DNA from: Phyllostachys edulis
Taxonomy: Eukaryota; Streptophyta; Magnoliopsida; Poales; Poaceae
Length of the DNA stretch: 64,000 bases
Reading direction: 5' to 3'
Assembly: GCA_036346405.1 (NCBI GenBank)
Contig: CM070548.1
Location: 50,821,779 to 50,885,778 of the forward strand
This document shows positions 32,998 through 42,982 of the stretch, in pieces; position 1 is the first letter of the stretch, and every line of letters begins with the position of its first letter. The notes beneath the pieces are model-generated. The model had not been told where the DNA came from. It ran no database searches and was given only the letters and a program-made list of their open reading frames with translations. A program made the translations under genes and the position numbers.

Positions 32998-34800
32998 TGT
33001 AGGACCGGAAAGGCGACTAGAGGGGGGGGGTGAATAGACGCTTTCTCTATTTTTCACCCGATCGAACTCAACACTACTTTCACTCCAATAGCTATAAAAG
33101 CTATGAAGATCTGATACAAGCACAAGGGATGACCTGTGTTGAATCCGATCAAACCCTAAGTAAAGGCCTAATCAACTCTCAAGGCTGTATCAAGCACATC
33201 AACATGACAGCTAAATAAACAAAACATAAAACAGACTGCCAAGAGCAATCACCAAAGAAAAACTCTCACAAAGAGTAAGAACGGCGATTAAAGCAATTGC
33301 CTTAAGCTCTTTTTTCTCTGTCTGCCGATTCACTCTACAAGCTGCCGCAAGCCGTAACAAAAATGCCGCACAGAGCTCTGAGTCTCAGGGCAACAGGCCA
33401 CCTCCACTCACTGCCTTGATCTCTACAAGCCGCATCAATCCACACTGAGCCAACAAGAACCGGCCGAGTTTCACAAACCGATTGACAAACACAAACAGCA
33501 GGAGCTATCCAGCAGCCACTCCAGGCACACGAAATTTCTCACGGAAGAACAGGCCAGCAATCAAAGCAATAAAAAACTCAACACCTCAAGCTGCCGCCGC
33601 CAGCTCCAATTTTTTTTAAGACAACAAGCCGCCCAGATCGGTTTTTACGGAAGAACAGAATCAAACACAAAGAAGTAAACTCAAGGATTCACTTGCATCG
33701 ATAAGCAGTCCAAGTAGTAACTAATCCAAAGCATAGAAAAAGACAACCAAAAATGTGCATCAAATCAAATCTGAAGAACCGCCGGATCTGAAATGACTCG
33801 ATAGAATAACAAAGTTGCAGGGAACAGAATAGAGCAACAAAGGCCGCCGCCAGCTCTCTCCAAAATCGCGCCCTAAATTTTTTTCTTAGCAGCCCCCAAT
33901 TTTTAGGGCAGCACTCGGCTGCTTTTTTTTTTCACAAGCAGCTCTACAGGCATGCCAATCCTCCAGCGGCAGCAAAAAAAAATGGCCCATCTACTATTCC
34001 TTTTATAGGGCAGCCTTAACCCTAAAAACCCAACAGGCTTCCGTTAAGGCCCAACATCAACGGAACACATACGCACGCATCTCAAAGCGCCGTCTTCATC
34101 GTCGATTGATCTAAACCACTTCACCATGCGCCGACCCGCGCCGCGGCTTAGTCAAAAAGGTCACCAAGATGGTATTTGGTAAAATTACCAAAATACCCCT
34201 TCTCGATCATTTCCAAAAGACCGAGTCCATAGATCATGAAGCAATCACCCTTTCGCCGTGTAGGTTGATCAACGGCTCCATGTCGTCAAGTCTCTCCGTC
34301 CGGATCCCACCGCACCATCGAGCACTTAACGACTCGCGCCGCTTGATCCAACCAGTCGCACCGAACCGCCCGTTCGGTCATCCTCGTCCATTCTGCGCCA
34401 TGCTTGTGTCACCTGACCTCACCCGGCATCCTTGATCGTTCTGGACCTCAGCTCTCCAAGCTTAGTCCCGATCCTCCTCGCCGTTGACCGTCATTGACAC
34501 GCAAGCCACTGCCTGACAATAGACAAGCAAACACGAATCCGGGAACAAGTTCTTCACAACTTGACCCACGTTAGTGAAAACATGCAATATGCAACACATA
34601 TGCATTAACAACTATGGATATGACCAATCCCAAAATCAACTCATCACTTATATTAACATTCAGCACAAAAGCCGGTCAGACCACCGCTGACCTGACAGAT
34701 CTGAAACTTTGTCGAAAACGCGTGAAACTTCAAACCAAAAGCCACATTGCCAATTGTTTCATCATCCTAAGATCATAGGCATATCCCCATGATATCCACA
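32998..34800 (-). repeat. Element J LTR, right (5' in element orientation)
   Basis: 1803 bp with the same ends as the left LTR. A TATA-like CTATAAAAGG on the minus strand lies near 34000-34009. It is flanked outside by TCATG and then the 33-bp array. Confidence 0.9.
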
Positions 34801-34805
34801 TCATG

Positions 34806-35126
34806 CGAGGCATGCGGGGTGCGCCGGGCGTAGTCATGCAAGGCACACGGGGTGCGCGGGACGTAGCTGCACAAGGCACGCTGGGTGCGTGGAGCACGCA
34901 GGCGCACATGGCACGCGGGGTACGAAGGGCACAACCACACAAGGCACGCAGGGTGCGTGGGGCGTAGCCACACAAGGCACACGGGGTGCATGTGGCGTAA
35001 CCACACCAGGCATGCGGGATGCGCGGGGCACGCGGGTGCATAAGGCACGCAGGGCATGCAGGGCGTAGCCACACAAGGCATGCGGGATGCGCGGGGCACG
35101 CGAGTGCATAAGGCATGTGGGGGTAC
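34806..35126. repeat. Element D array 2: 33-bp repeat, third block
   Basis: Resumes the array after element J, with CACAAGGCACGC and GGGGTGCGCGGGACGTAG units. Together with 20999-21587 and 25591-25753 the original array was about 1.07 kb. Minus frames 34730-35149 and 34773-35231 are repeat-derived. Confidence 0.84.
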
Positions 35127-35781
35127 AGACGTGGACACCCACGCAACACGAGCGTGTAGTGTGTGAATATCCAGCAGGCCTCGAATCATTTCCAGTGGCT
35201 GGTGGCCAAGCACCTGGGGCAAGGGGCTCACGTACGCCCCTTGTGCAGACTTGTCGAAGTATAGAGCATTTTAGACGAGAGGTGGTATGATTCCTCAACA
35301 CTAGCCCCCCCTGTCCCTTGGGCACTTGCAAAGGCACCCGAGGGGCAAAGAAGAATGCTGAGGTCTTATATCTCATTGACGAATGTGCTTGTTGCGGTAT
35401 GTTGGCAATATTTTTGACGTGCACTTAGTAGGGCGTTTTTTCGAGGGCGCCAAAAACTTGGCCAAATTCCAGCTTGACGGGAATGTAGACACTCGAGATT
35501 TAGCCAAATTCTGACTCGATGCAGTGCGAGGCACGAGGGTTGAGGAATATGCGCAAGGGCACCTATGACTTAGCCAACTTTGGCTTGATGGGAACGCAGG
35601 GGCCCAAAGACTTGACTTATTTTGTGCTTCATATCACGTGAGTGCTTCACACGAGGGCGAGTACCAAATTGCCGCTTCTCGTTGGCCCTTCGTGTCGCGT
35701 GGTTTTCGTTTTTCCAGTCCTGAAGGTGAAGTACTGAATGCAGGGCCATCCCACCAAGGCACAACCTTCAAGGTGGGCGAC
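35127..35781. other. Element D interior, unassigned
   Basis: D sequence between arrays, with repeated phrases such as TAGCCAAATTCTGACTCGATG, of the kind ACTTAGCCAA..TTGGCTTGATGGGAA (near 35460, 35500 and 35570). No domain found in any frame. Confidence 0.45.
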
Positions 35782-35869
35782 GCGTCAGAGTGAAGCTTCT
35801 GTAGGCGAAGTCGTGGATGTGAGGCCGCCGAGCTGAGGCATAGCCTTCGAGGCGGGCGGTGCGTCAGAG

Positions 35870-37269
35870 CATGGGCGGCAGCAGGGGGTGCTTGTGGTGC
35901 ACAGGCACCCCCAAAAAGATGTGTAATTTTTCTTGGACTATATATATGTACGAGTAATTGGTATTTGGACTGGCCAAATTTTATCAATTCAATCCAAGAA
36001 GTTTTGGAAGTACTAGAATTGAGTGAGATAGAAAATGGACGGGGATTAAATCAAGAGATGGGATTAGCTAGGCCTAGTGACACTCCTTGGGGTTCTCATT
36101 ATAGAACTATTTTGCATATTATTGGTATGTATTCAACAATCCGCAAAGTACTCACACAGCTTGGAAAAGACTCCTCACATAAGAATGATTAGCCAAAAAT
36201 ACATGCTATGGTGGGAGCCTTTAAGTCATTTGACTTTGTTTTCAATGCACACTTTATGCTTGTCATACTTAGATACACAGATGAGTTGTCTTAGTCTTTG
36301 CAAAAGAGAGACCAATATATTATTAATGCTATAGCACTTGTTAATTTGGCTAATGATAGAATGCAACAAATGAGGTGTGATGGGTGGGAAGAATTTCTTC
36401 AAGAAAAGATAACATCATTTTGCACTCAATATGACATCAAAGTTCCTAAGCCGGATGGTAGATATGTGCCTTATGGAAGATCATCACGTTTTTACCTAAA
36501 ACAAACAAATGATGATCATTTTAGAAGAGAAGTGTATCTTGGCATCATTGATAATGTTCTCTAAGAGCTTGACAATCGGTTTGACAAGGTTAATATGGAG
36601 TTGCTTGTTTGCATGTCCGCTTTAAATTCTCTGAATTCATTTGCTTCTTATGATAGAGACAAAGTGCTTAGCCTTGCCAACTTTTATCCCAATGATTTTT
36701 CAAGCACAGATTTAATGAGACTTTGTTTCCAACTTGATAACTTCATTGATGATATGCGAAGCGATGATAAATTTAAGGGCCTAAAGAATCTCGGCGAGCT
36801 TTCCACTAAGCTTATTAAAACAAGAAAGCATGACATTTATAAGTTGGTGTGCTTGCTTCTCAAATTGGTATTGCTCCTACCGGTGGCAACGACAAGCGTT
36901 GAAAGAGTATTTTCGACGATGAATCTTGTGAAGAACAAGTTGAGAAATAGTATGAGCAATTGAGTATTGAATGATTCTTTAGACACCTTTATAGAGTGAG
37001 ATATCTTCTCGAAGATTAGTGATGATGATATAATCAAGTGCTTCCAAGGAATGAGATCGCGTCGTGTGGTATTGTGATTTCCATTGGCTATTTAGAACTC
37101 TTTTATTCATGTAAGATTTTATTTGAACTATTTGTATTGCATTGTTAACTAATTTCGAACTCTTTTGTGTAATTGTGTTTGACTTTTGAAATTACATACA
37201 TGTCGTACAAGATTTTTTTTCAACCTTAAAGTGTGCACCCCCATTACTAAATTTTTGGCTCCGCCACTG
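35870..37269 (+). mobile_element. hAT transposon remnant (1.4 kb)
   Basis: The right terminus, read inward on the minus strand, is CAGTGGCGGAGCCAAAAATT, the common plant hAT end. The left end reads CATGGGCGGCAGCAGGGGGT, a degraded version. The 8-bp duplication CGTCAGAG flanks it exactly (35862-35869 and 37270-37277), as expected for hAT. It encodes only the C-terminal half of a transposase in broken frames, so it is an internally deleted, dead copy inserted into a 79-bp repeat of element D. Confidence 0.9.
35960..37078 (+). pseudogene. hAT transposase, C-terminal half, broken
   Basis: Resembles plant hAT proteins with a TTF-type zinc finger (ZMYM1-like), though the finger itself is missing. 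In order: GLARPSDTPWGSHYRTILHI (about 36060-36120), a frame change near 36190, QKRDQYIINAIALVNLANDR (36300-36360), WEEFLQEKITSFC, then MELLVCMSALNSLNSF (36595-36645). The hAT dimerisation motif LLLPVATTSVERVFSTMN follows (about 36868-36925). In-frame stops at about 36562 (TAA), 36961 (TGA) and 37000 (TGA) sit where Gln, Trp and Arg would be expected. Non-functional. Confidence 0.82.
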
Positions 37270-37470
37270 CGTCAGAGCGAAGCCTCTGTAGGCGAAGTCG
37301 TGGATGCGAGGCCGCCGAGCCGAGGCATAGCCTTCGAGACGGGTGGTGCGTCGGAGCGAAGCCTGCGAAGCCTTCGTAGGCGAAGTCGTGGACACGAGGC
37401 CGCCAAGCCGAGGCATAGCCTTCGAGGCGAGCGGCGCGTCGGAGCGAAGCCTCTGTAGGCGAAGTCGTCC

Positions 37471-37813
37471 TCCTCTTGCTCCGTGGCTTGATGAGAGTTG
37501 TCGAAGTAGAACTCCTCAGAATCGTCACTGTTCGATCTAGAAATGTTGCAGGGACAGGTAGATAACACGAGCATCTCTGCGGAAAAGAGAGAATGATCAA
37601 TACTTATTTCTTGTAGCAAGATAACATTCGTTCGACATGAGCATTGATCGAAGTCATTGCCGTGGGACAAGTAGAGTCCCATCACTTTAGATACTAAGAT
37701 CTCCGAGGTGATAGCCTTATGCGAGCATGATGGTCCTTGATCAATATTCGAGTCAGGTCGACGGTAGTTGATTCGAGCTATGAGACTGAGTCAAGGACAT
37801 ATTAGAGGGGTGG
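37471..37813. other. Element D interior, unassigned
   Basis: Unique-looking D sequence between arrays 3 and 4. No frame with a recognisable domain. Confidence 0.4.
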
Positions 37814-38400
37814 CCACGAGGCTAAGTCGTGGGGCACCGAATGGCCCACAGGGGTGGTAGCCCCCCAGTGGACTTGGAGGCACCCATGAGGCTAACTGAT
37901 GTGTATCTTGAAGGTGTGCCCACAACACTAAGTCACAGGCACACTGGAGGGGCGTCCACGAGGCTAAGTCATGTGGCACCGAATGACCACTAGGGGTGGT
38001 AGCCCCCAGTGGACTTGGAGGTGCCCATGAGGCTAACTCATGCGCACCTTGGACGTATGCCCCTGACAGTAAGTCACGGGCACATTTGTGCCGCCCACGA
38101 GGCTACGTCGTGTGGCACCGAATGGCCACTAGAGGTGATAGCCCCTAACGGTCTTGGTGGTGCCCATGAGGCTAACTCATAGGCACCTTGGATGTGTGCC
38201 CATGACAGCAAGTCACGGGCACATTGGTGGCGCCCACGAGGCTAAGTCGTGGGGCACCGAATAGCCACTAGGGGTTGTATCCCCCAGTGGACTTGGAGGT
38301 GCCCATGAGGTTTACTTATGGGCACCTTGGATGTGTGCCCTCGACGGTAAGTCACGGGCACACCGGTGGCGCCCACGAGGCTAAATCGTGGGCATTGAGC
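37814..38400. repeat. Element D array 4: 139-142-bp repeat
   Basis: Units begin CCACGAGGCTAAGTCGTGGG at 37814, 37956, 38095, 38234 and 38373 (spacing 142, 139, 139, 139). They contain GGCACCGAATGGCCACTAGG and AAGTCACGGGCACA. About 4.2 copies. Confidence 0.9.
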
Positions 38401-38593
38401 TATGAGGGCGATGGAGCCCTTTTAACCCGTAGGTGGGTTTTTTTTGTGGTGATCGGGAATGTATGAGAATGGTTAACCCTTGCGAAGCAACGGAGCTATG
38501 CATGCGGGAACCAGGAGGTCGTTCGGCGCATGGCCTGGAGTCTAAGGGGGACGAGTCCTCAGCACATCCATCAACTTGGTACTGGACCAAAGT

Positions 38594-38970
38594 TGTCGCT
38601 CATGCCCAAGATCTAGTAGGGCACGAGCCGCCATGGTGGAGGCGACGGACGCCCAAGCCACCATGGACTTTTGCTAGGGGAGACCACGGAGGTCGTACGC
38701 CCTATGCACCACAAGGGTGGTCGCTCATGCCTTAGGGCCAATAGGACACGAACCGCCATGGTGGAGGCGACGGACGCCCAAGCCACCATGGACTTTTATT
38801 AGGGGAGACCGCGGAGGTCGTACGCCCTACGCACCACGAGGGTGGTCGCTCATGCCATAGGGCCAGTAGGACACGAACCGCCATGGTGGAGGCGACGGAC
38901 ACCCAAGCCACCATGGACTTTTGTTAGGGGAGACCGCGAAGGTCGTACGCCCTATGCACCACGAGGGTGA
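38594..38970. repeat. Element D array 5: 125-126-bp repeat
   Basis: Three copies start GTCGCTCATGCC at 38594, 38720 and 38845. Each contains CCGCCATGGTGGAGGCGACG and GGTCGTACGCCCTA and ends CACCACGAGGGTG. Confidence 0.9.
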
Positions 38971-39060
38971 AATATCTTGGAGGGAAAGTGTCTTGAGAGC
39001 CCATACGAGATTTATATGTCGGGACTGTAGAGAGCCTTCATTGCTCGTGCCACATGGACG

Positions 39061-39354
39061 TCATGTGTCCCGGGGGTGATGGTTGGCCTCAGAATCCTTA
39101 GCCTTCTGGCTGCGAGAGTGCCTTGAACTGCTCACCCTTGGTGGGCCTCGCATCGACTCGCACAAGGGAGGAGGATGCACATGGGAGCCCCAGGGCATGT
39201 AGGATGTTGCCATCCCGAGGTGGATGGCCCTGATCTTCGACGAGGGTGCCCGGCTGGGGCTCCTGCAAAGAGCGGATGGGCTGTCCACGAGATCATTGCC
39301 CTCCGGAGTCGGATGAGGTTTCATGGACTTAGAGTATTTTTTGGTAGGAGACAT
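39061..39354 (-). pseudogene. Element D gag-like frame, short
   Basis: The 97-codon frame starts with Met about 24 bp inside the primer-site-like sequence, where gag begins in LTR elements. It is basic and rich in Ser, Pro and His and has no recognisable capsid or zinc-knuckle motif. I call it a gag remnant by position only. Confidence 0.35.
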
Positions 39355-39377
39355 AGCCTTTCATCGATTAGCTATGT

Positions 39378-39395
39378 CCCCACGGTCGGCGCTAA
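39378..39395 (-). other. Element D primer-binding-site-like sequence
   Basis: The minus strand reads TTAGCGCCGACCGTGGGG next to the LTR. This resembles the TTGACGCCGTCCGTGGGG site of element E and similar primer sites of plant Ty3/gypsy elements. The tRNA partner is not assigned. Confidence 0.6.
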
Positions 39396-39824
39396 TGTTG
39401 TAGGTGTAAAAGCCAAACACAAGTGAGAGGGTGGACGTCAGCCGTCTAACGGGCCATTGTCCACAAGGGTAAAAAATGACACAAGGGTTTATACAGGTTC
39501 GGGGGTCCGAGAGGACTGCCCTACTCCTGTCGGTGAGCCAACGGGGGGTTACCTCCGGGGAGGGAACCCCTGAGGGCTCACCAGTTTTAATATGCTCCTT
39601 TATTGCTCAAGAGAGCTCCTCTCTCATGAGAGAGGTACATGGGGTATTTATAGGCTCCCAAGCCTGTACAAATGACCAAAATATCCCTTGGGGAGTAGAT
39701 AGCCTATGAGTGCAAATGAGGGGTACAATTTACTTTTGCAAGACAGTTATATTTCTTAAGCTGTTAAATAGGTGTTTTCCCTGTGCAGTGGGTCCCACGA
39801 AGGAGATAAAATATTCTTCCAACA
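39396..39824 (-). repeat. Element D LTR, right
   Basis: 429 bp, TGTTGTAGGTG to CTTCCAACA. The minus-strand TATA-like CTATAAATACCC lies near 39643-39654. TAACC (39825-39829) follows, matching the left TSD. Confidence 0.9.
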
Positions 39825-39829
39825 TAACC

Positions 39830-42608
39830 TTAATCATTCAAGGTAAAAGGGTAATCAACATTCAAAGGATGACCAATGCAGCAAGAGGATATAACTAATT
39901 CTACCCAATTGACATACAAGTATTTGAAATTAAGCAATGCATAGAATACTTGAAAATCAATATAGATACTTTTTTTCAAAATTAATAGGAGCAACATGCA
40001 TCAAAGGAAATAAATGCTTGCCTTTGCTGTGCATGGTCCATGTGCTGCTGAGTACCACTCTCGATCACATTCGAACCTTCTTAAACTATCGAACGAACGA
40101 GAACATCGAATAAGAACAATAACACCGAAAACATCCAAAAATTCAATATCATAAAAAATACATGAAATTTATACAGAAGGTATGTTATGATTTTATATGA
40201 ATTTTGGTGAAAGAATTATTCCATTTGGATTAAGTATGTGAAAGTTATGGTGGTTTGAAAATAAGATTTCTGGAAAATAGCAATCTGTCACTACTCATCG
40301 AATTTAATTATTTGGTTAAAATTTGTAGAGCAGTGGTGGGAAAAAAAAGGATTACATAGATAAATAGGGGATATAATTATAAGTCCAAAATAACTTGGTT
40401 CATCTCATGTGGAGTTCAGAAACATTTTCTATGAATTTGCAAAGTTAAAAGCATTTTCTAGTGCGAAAATAAAAGGGTTTTGGATCAATCTCCAAAAAAT
40501 ATATTTTCTATGATAGTGAGGTGTTTGGAACCTATTTTAAATTAACATTCATTTAAAATAAAAATTAACAAAACTTGTTTCACTCATTTTGGAGTTAAGA
40601 TGAATTAGTTATGCATTTTTGAATTTAATTAAATTTTCAATGTGCAAATTTTCCATGTGTAGGTCCACGGGTCTACAACTGTGCACTTAAAACTTTCAGT
40701 CCCACAAGTCATTCACCGTAGTAAACCGGGTTAAAAATCCTTGCTTTCTGTTCCCGGCCGCACATGTAATAGACACATTACCGCTTCAAGACAGCCATTA
40801 ATACTCTAAGCAATGATTAGCGTTAATCCAAATGAGATTTGGCTCTTGAATACCTTCTGATGGTGTCGGTACCGCAAACACAGAGGCGCTTCATGAGCCG
40901 GTCGTCGCTAAGCTTCGCCGATGGCAAAGCAAGTGGGGCCTTGGGCGAGTAAACTAAAATGGAATGCTGGTGCTCGGAGCTACCTTCCGGAGGTGTCTTC
41001 GGCGGCGGAGGTGCATGGTGGCGCGCCGACGGTGGGGTTGAGCGAAGGAGATGAGTACGGTTGCCAAGGAAACTCGGTGTAGAGGCTTCTTCAGGGAAAA
41101 TCGACACCAGATCTAGGCTCATAAGGCTACTGCGACATCTCCAGTTCGGCGTGGGGACCCAAGGCCTTCGTCTTTAGCTTCGGTGGCACGCGGGTGTGGC
41201 AGCTACGGCACATGCATGGTGACAGGTCAGTACTAGGGGACATTACCCGCACGAAGCGACGGAAAAGACTCTAGGGACCCTAAGGAAACTCACCGTGGTG
41301 AAGTTGGGGGCGGAGGAGCACCAGAGGATCCTTGTCATCGTCAATGGCGCCGACGACGAAGAGCTCAACGTGGGGAAGGCACCCTGAGCAAAAAGAAAAA
41401 ACAAAGGATGGTCGGGATAGCTAAGAAATGCCACAAAGATGGTGTCATCACAAGCAATTAGAGAATGGCTTACCGGTTTTGACAAAGGATAGTGAACAGT
41501 AACTTTGGCCGAAAAGAGGGGAAATCCAAATTGCAATGTTTCTACGATGCAAATACCAAAATGAATTGAGGGGAAATGAGTCTCATACCCAATGACCCAA
41601 CATGACACGCAAAGGATATGGAGGAGCTCACTAGAAACGAAGATGCCGAAGATTGACACAGCGGGGGCCTTTGGTGCGCGCTCCGGAGCCGCTGATGATC
41701 CTTCCGCGTTCCGGCCGCTACAAGCAGAAATAAAGGATGGGATCAGCACGGATGGAGACGACGTGGATAGAGGAAGACGATGGACATAGTGGATTGGAGC
41801 TTACCCGAGAAGATGTCACGGAGAGCTTCCTCCTCTTCCTCGGGCGGGAAGAGAAGTGAGCAAAATAGGGAAGCGAGAGGGGGTTTTGTGCGGGACTAAA
41901 GATGGAGATGGCCACGGTGTGAGCTAGCAGTGCTTGGGGACCGGTCAACTAGGGCGGTGGGGAAACGACGTTGGCGGTTGCGGACGGAGCGCTCAGAGTG
42001 AGCCGGGCGTGTGGCGCTCGAGCCCTACTTGAAGTCGCCCGAGGTAGAAGACAGGTGCGCATGGGGCGGGCCCACCGGCCAGTGAGTGGAGCGAGGGTCG
42101 GGTGCGGTGAGTGGGTTAGGCTTGGTCAGAAAAGTTAGGTTGGGTCCGGTCGGTGCAACAGTGCTAGGGTTTTGAATTCCAGATTTGACCAAAGCTCAAT
42201 AGGTTTGACCGAGCGATTAAAATTTGCAAATAAATTCAAAAAAATTCTGAAAATTTTCAGAGGGGTTCCTGGGATGACCTAGTACTTATATAAAATCTTA
42301 AACCTCATTGTTCAAAATTGATTTGCTTATTTTAAATTCAAACCTACAGTAGGTTATTGAATTGAGTTCCAAAATTTGGGAAAAATATATTTATTCTTGA
42401 TAAATATTATAGTATTTAAATAAATTATTTCACAGAGTCCTTTGTAAGGACTTATTTCTGTTTTGTTTGGATGAGTTGAATTAGGTTAAAGTTTAATCTT
42501 TTGATTTAAGATTTTTCAAGTGCAATACAAGATGCAAATGCTTAAAAAACATTATGCATGCTAATGTGATGCATACTAATTATCATTAATTAACTTAGGG
42601 ATGTGACA
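39830..42608 (-). repeat. Solo LTR G, right segment
   Basis: Continues the LTR from 5272. The region near 40080-40160 (AACAATAACACCGAAAACAT) and the end near 42180-42310 match the corresponding parts of the F and A LTRs. A GC-rich middle (40830-42130) has short frames on both strands, none with a domain. It ends GGGATGTGACA. Confidence 0.8.
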
Positions 42609-42613
42609 TGATG

Positions 42614-42982
42614 TTTCTTCTGAACCAACTCTGATGAATCGTTTCTCTGAAACTTCAGAGAGTAGTCGAAGAACAGAGCACAGAACGAGAGAAAACTTTG
42701 ATTCAATTTGCGTCGTATATGCAATACGACTTTTCTGATTTCTTATATAGACATAAAAATGGATTACAAATAGAATACGGCTTCGGTTTCTTGACTCTGT
42801 TTCTCAAGCGAATCGGAAACGCGAAGTCCGACAGAAACTTGATATGCTACAGTGTTCGAAACTAAAACAGACAGAAAACTGAAAAACAGACTGACTTCTG
42901 AATCGCTTTCTACATTGTGATCTAATCACAAACCTAAACAGAATTCAAAACTAAACTTCAGTTAACAAAATTAAGTCTAACA
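42614..42982 (-). repeat. Copia 5' LTR, distal piece (369 bp)
   Basis: Begins TTTCTTCTGAACCAACTC after TGATG and ends AAGTCTAACA, matching positions 467-835 of the left LTR. With 3645-3688 it gives exactly 413 bp. Confidence 0.9.

Larger units (their letters stand above)
25754..34800 (-). mobile_element. Pol-less copia-like (SIRE/Maximus-type) element J
   Basis: LTRs of 1800 bp (25754-27553) and 1803 bp (32998-34800) start TGTAGGACCGGAAAGGCGAC and end CCATGATATCCACA. Flanks TCACG and TCATG differ at one base and are a probable TSD. On the minus strand an initiator-Met-tRNA primer site, a gag with coiled coil and zinc knuckles, and a polypurine tract are present. Protease, integrase and reverse transcriptase are absent: after gag, 27564-30886 has no domain. 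It is therefore a non-autonomous derivative needing enzymes in trans. The family label comes from the LTR start and gag style. Confidence 0.87.
35782..37470. repeat. Element D array 3: 79-bp repeat, interrupted by hAT
   Basis: Units start GCGTCAGAGCGAAGCCTCTG and run through GGCCGCCGAGCCGAGGCATAG. Starts are at 35782, 35861 (continuing at 37269 after the hAT insert), 37348 and 37436. Spacing is 79, 79 and 88 bp, the last with a 9-bp insert. About 3.4 copies. Confidence 0.85.
5273..39824 (-). mobile_element. Non-autonomous LTR retrotransposon D, array-rich
   Basis: Near-identical LTRs lie at 5273-5699 (427 bp) and 39396-39824 (429 bp), both TGTTGTAGGTG...CTTCCAACA. TAACC flanks both sides (5268-5272 and 39825-39829). 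Removing I, A, J and the hAT insert with their TSDs leaves about 6.7 kb. A primer-site-like sequence adjoins the right LTR and a purine tract adjoins the left, so it is minus-oriented. The interior holds at least five kinds of tandem array and a short gag-like frame. No protease, reverse transcriptase or integrase is recognisable. It probably depended on enzymes of a related Ty3/gypsy element; the partner is not in this window. Confidence 0.87.
3689..42608 (-). mobile_element. Solo LTR G (Del/Tekay-like) with nested inserts
   Basis: G starts TGTGGGGACCCG at 3689 and ends GGGATGTGACA at 42608. Both sides are flanked by TGATG (3684-3688 and 42609-42613). Its own sequence is 3689-5272 plus 39830-42608, about 4.36 kb. 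It resembles the LTRs of element F in order and motifs: GAGTACAAAAATATACTCG near 4131, CTATTCGAATAGATTTTAAA near 4540, AACACCGAAAAC near 40120 and TTTTCAGAGGGG near 42260. No primer site, polypurine tract or pol belongs to it, so it is a solo LTR left by LTR-LTR recombination. It was later split by element D. Confidence 0.83.
423..42982 (-). mobile_element. Ty1/copia retrotransposon, defective, split by a 38.9 kb nest
   Basis: The LTRs begin TGTTGGAAC and end TCTAACA. The left LTR (423-835) is 413 bp. The right LTR is in two pieces, 3645-3688 and 42614-42982, which also sum to 413 bp. Flanks AAGTT (418-422) and CAGTT (42983-42987) are a probable 5-bp TSD with one change. Coding order on the minus strand is gag, CCHC zinc knuckle, protease, integrase. 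No reverse transcriptase or RNase H is present: the integrase C-terminus lies about 60 bp from the polypurine tract, so roughly the last third of pol has been deleted. The element could not move on its own. Confidence 0.88.

Noticed and set aside
34730..35424. Minus-strand frames of 139-196 codons as proteins
   Set aside because: Same 33-bp array of element D; overlapping frames show the same pattern.
41243..41749. 168-codon minus-strand frame as a gene
   Set aside because: It is within the GC-rich middle of solo LTR G; low-complexity Ser/Phe/Leu content and no domain.
3689..42608. A single 38.9-kb giant retrotransposon or giant transposon
   Set aside because: Internal TSDs and paired LTRs show separate nested insertions; the outer ends belong to a solo LTR of about 4.4 kb.
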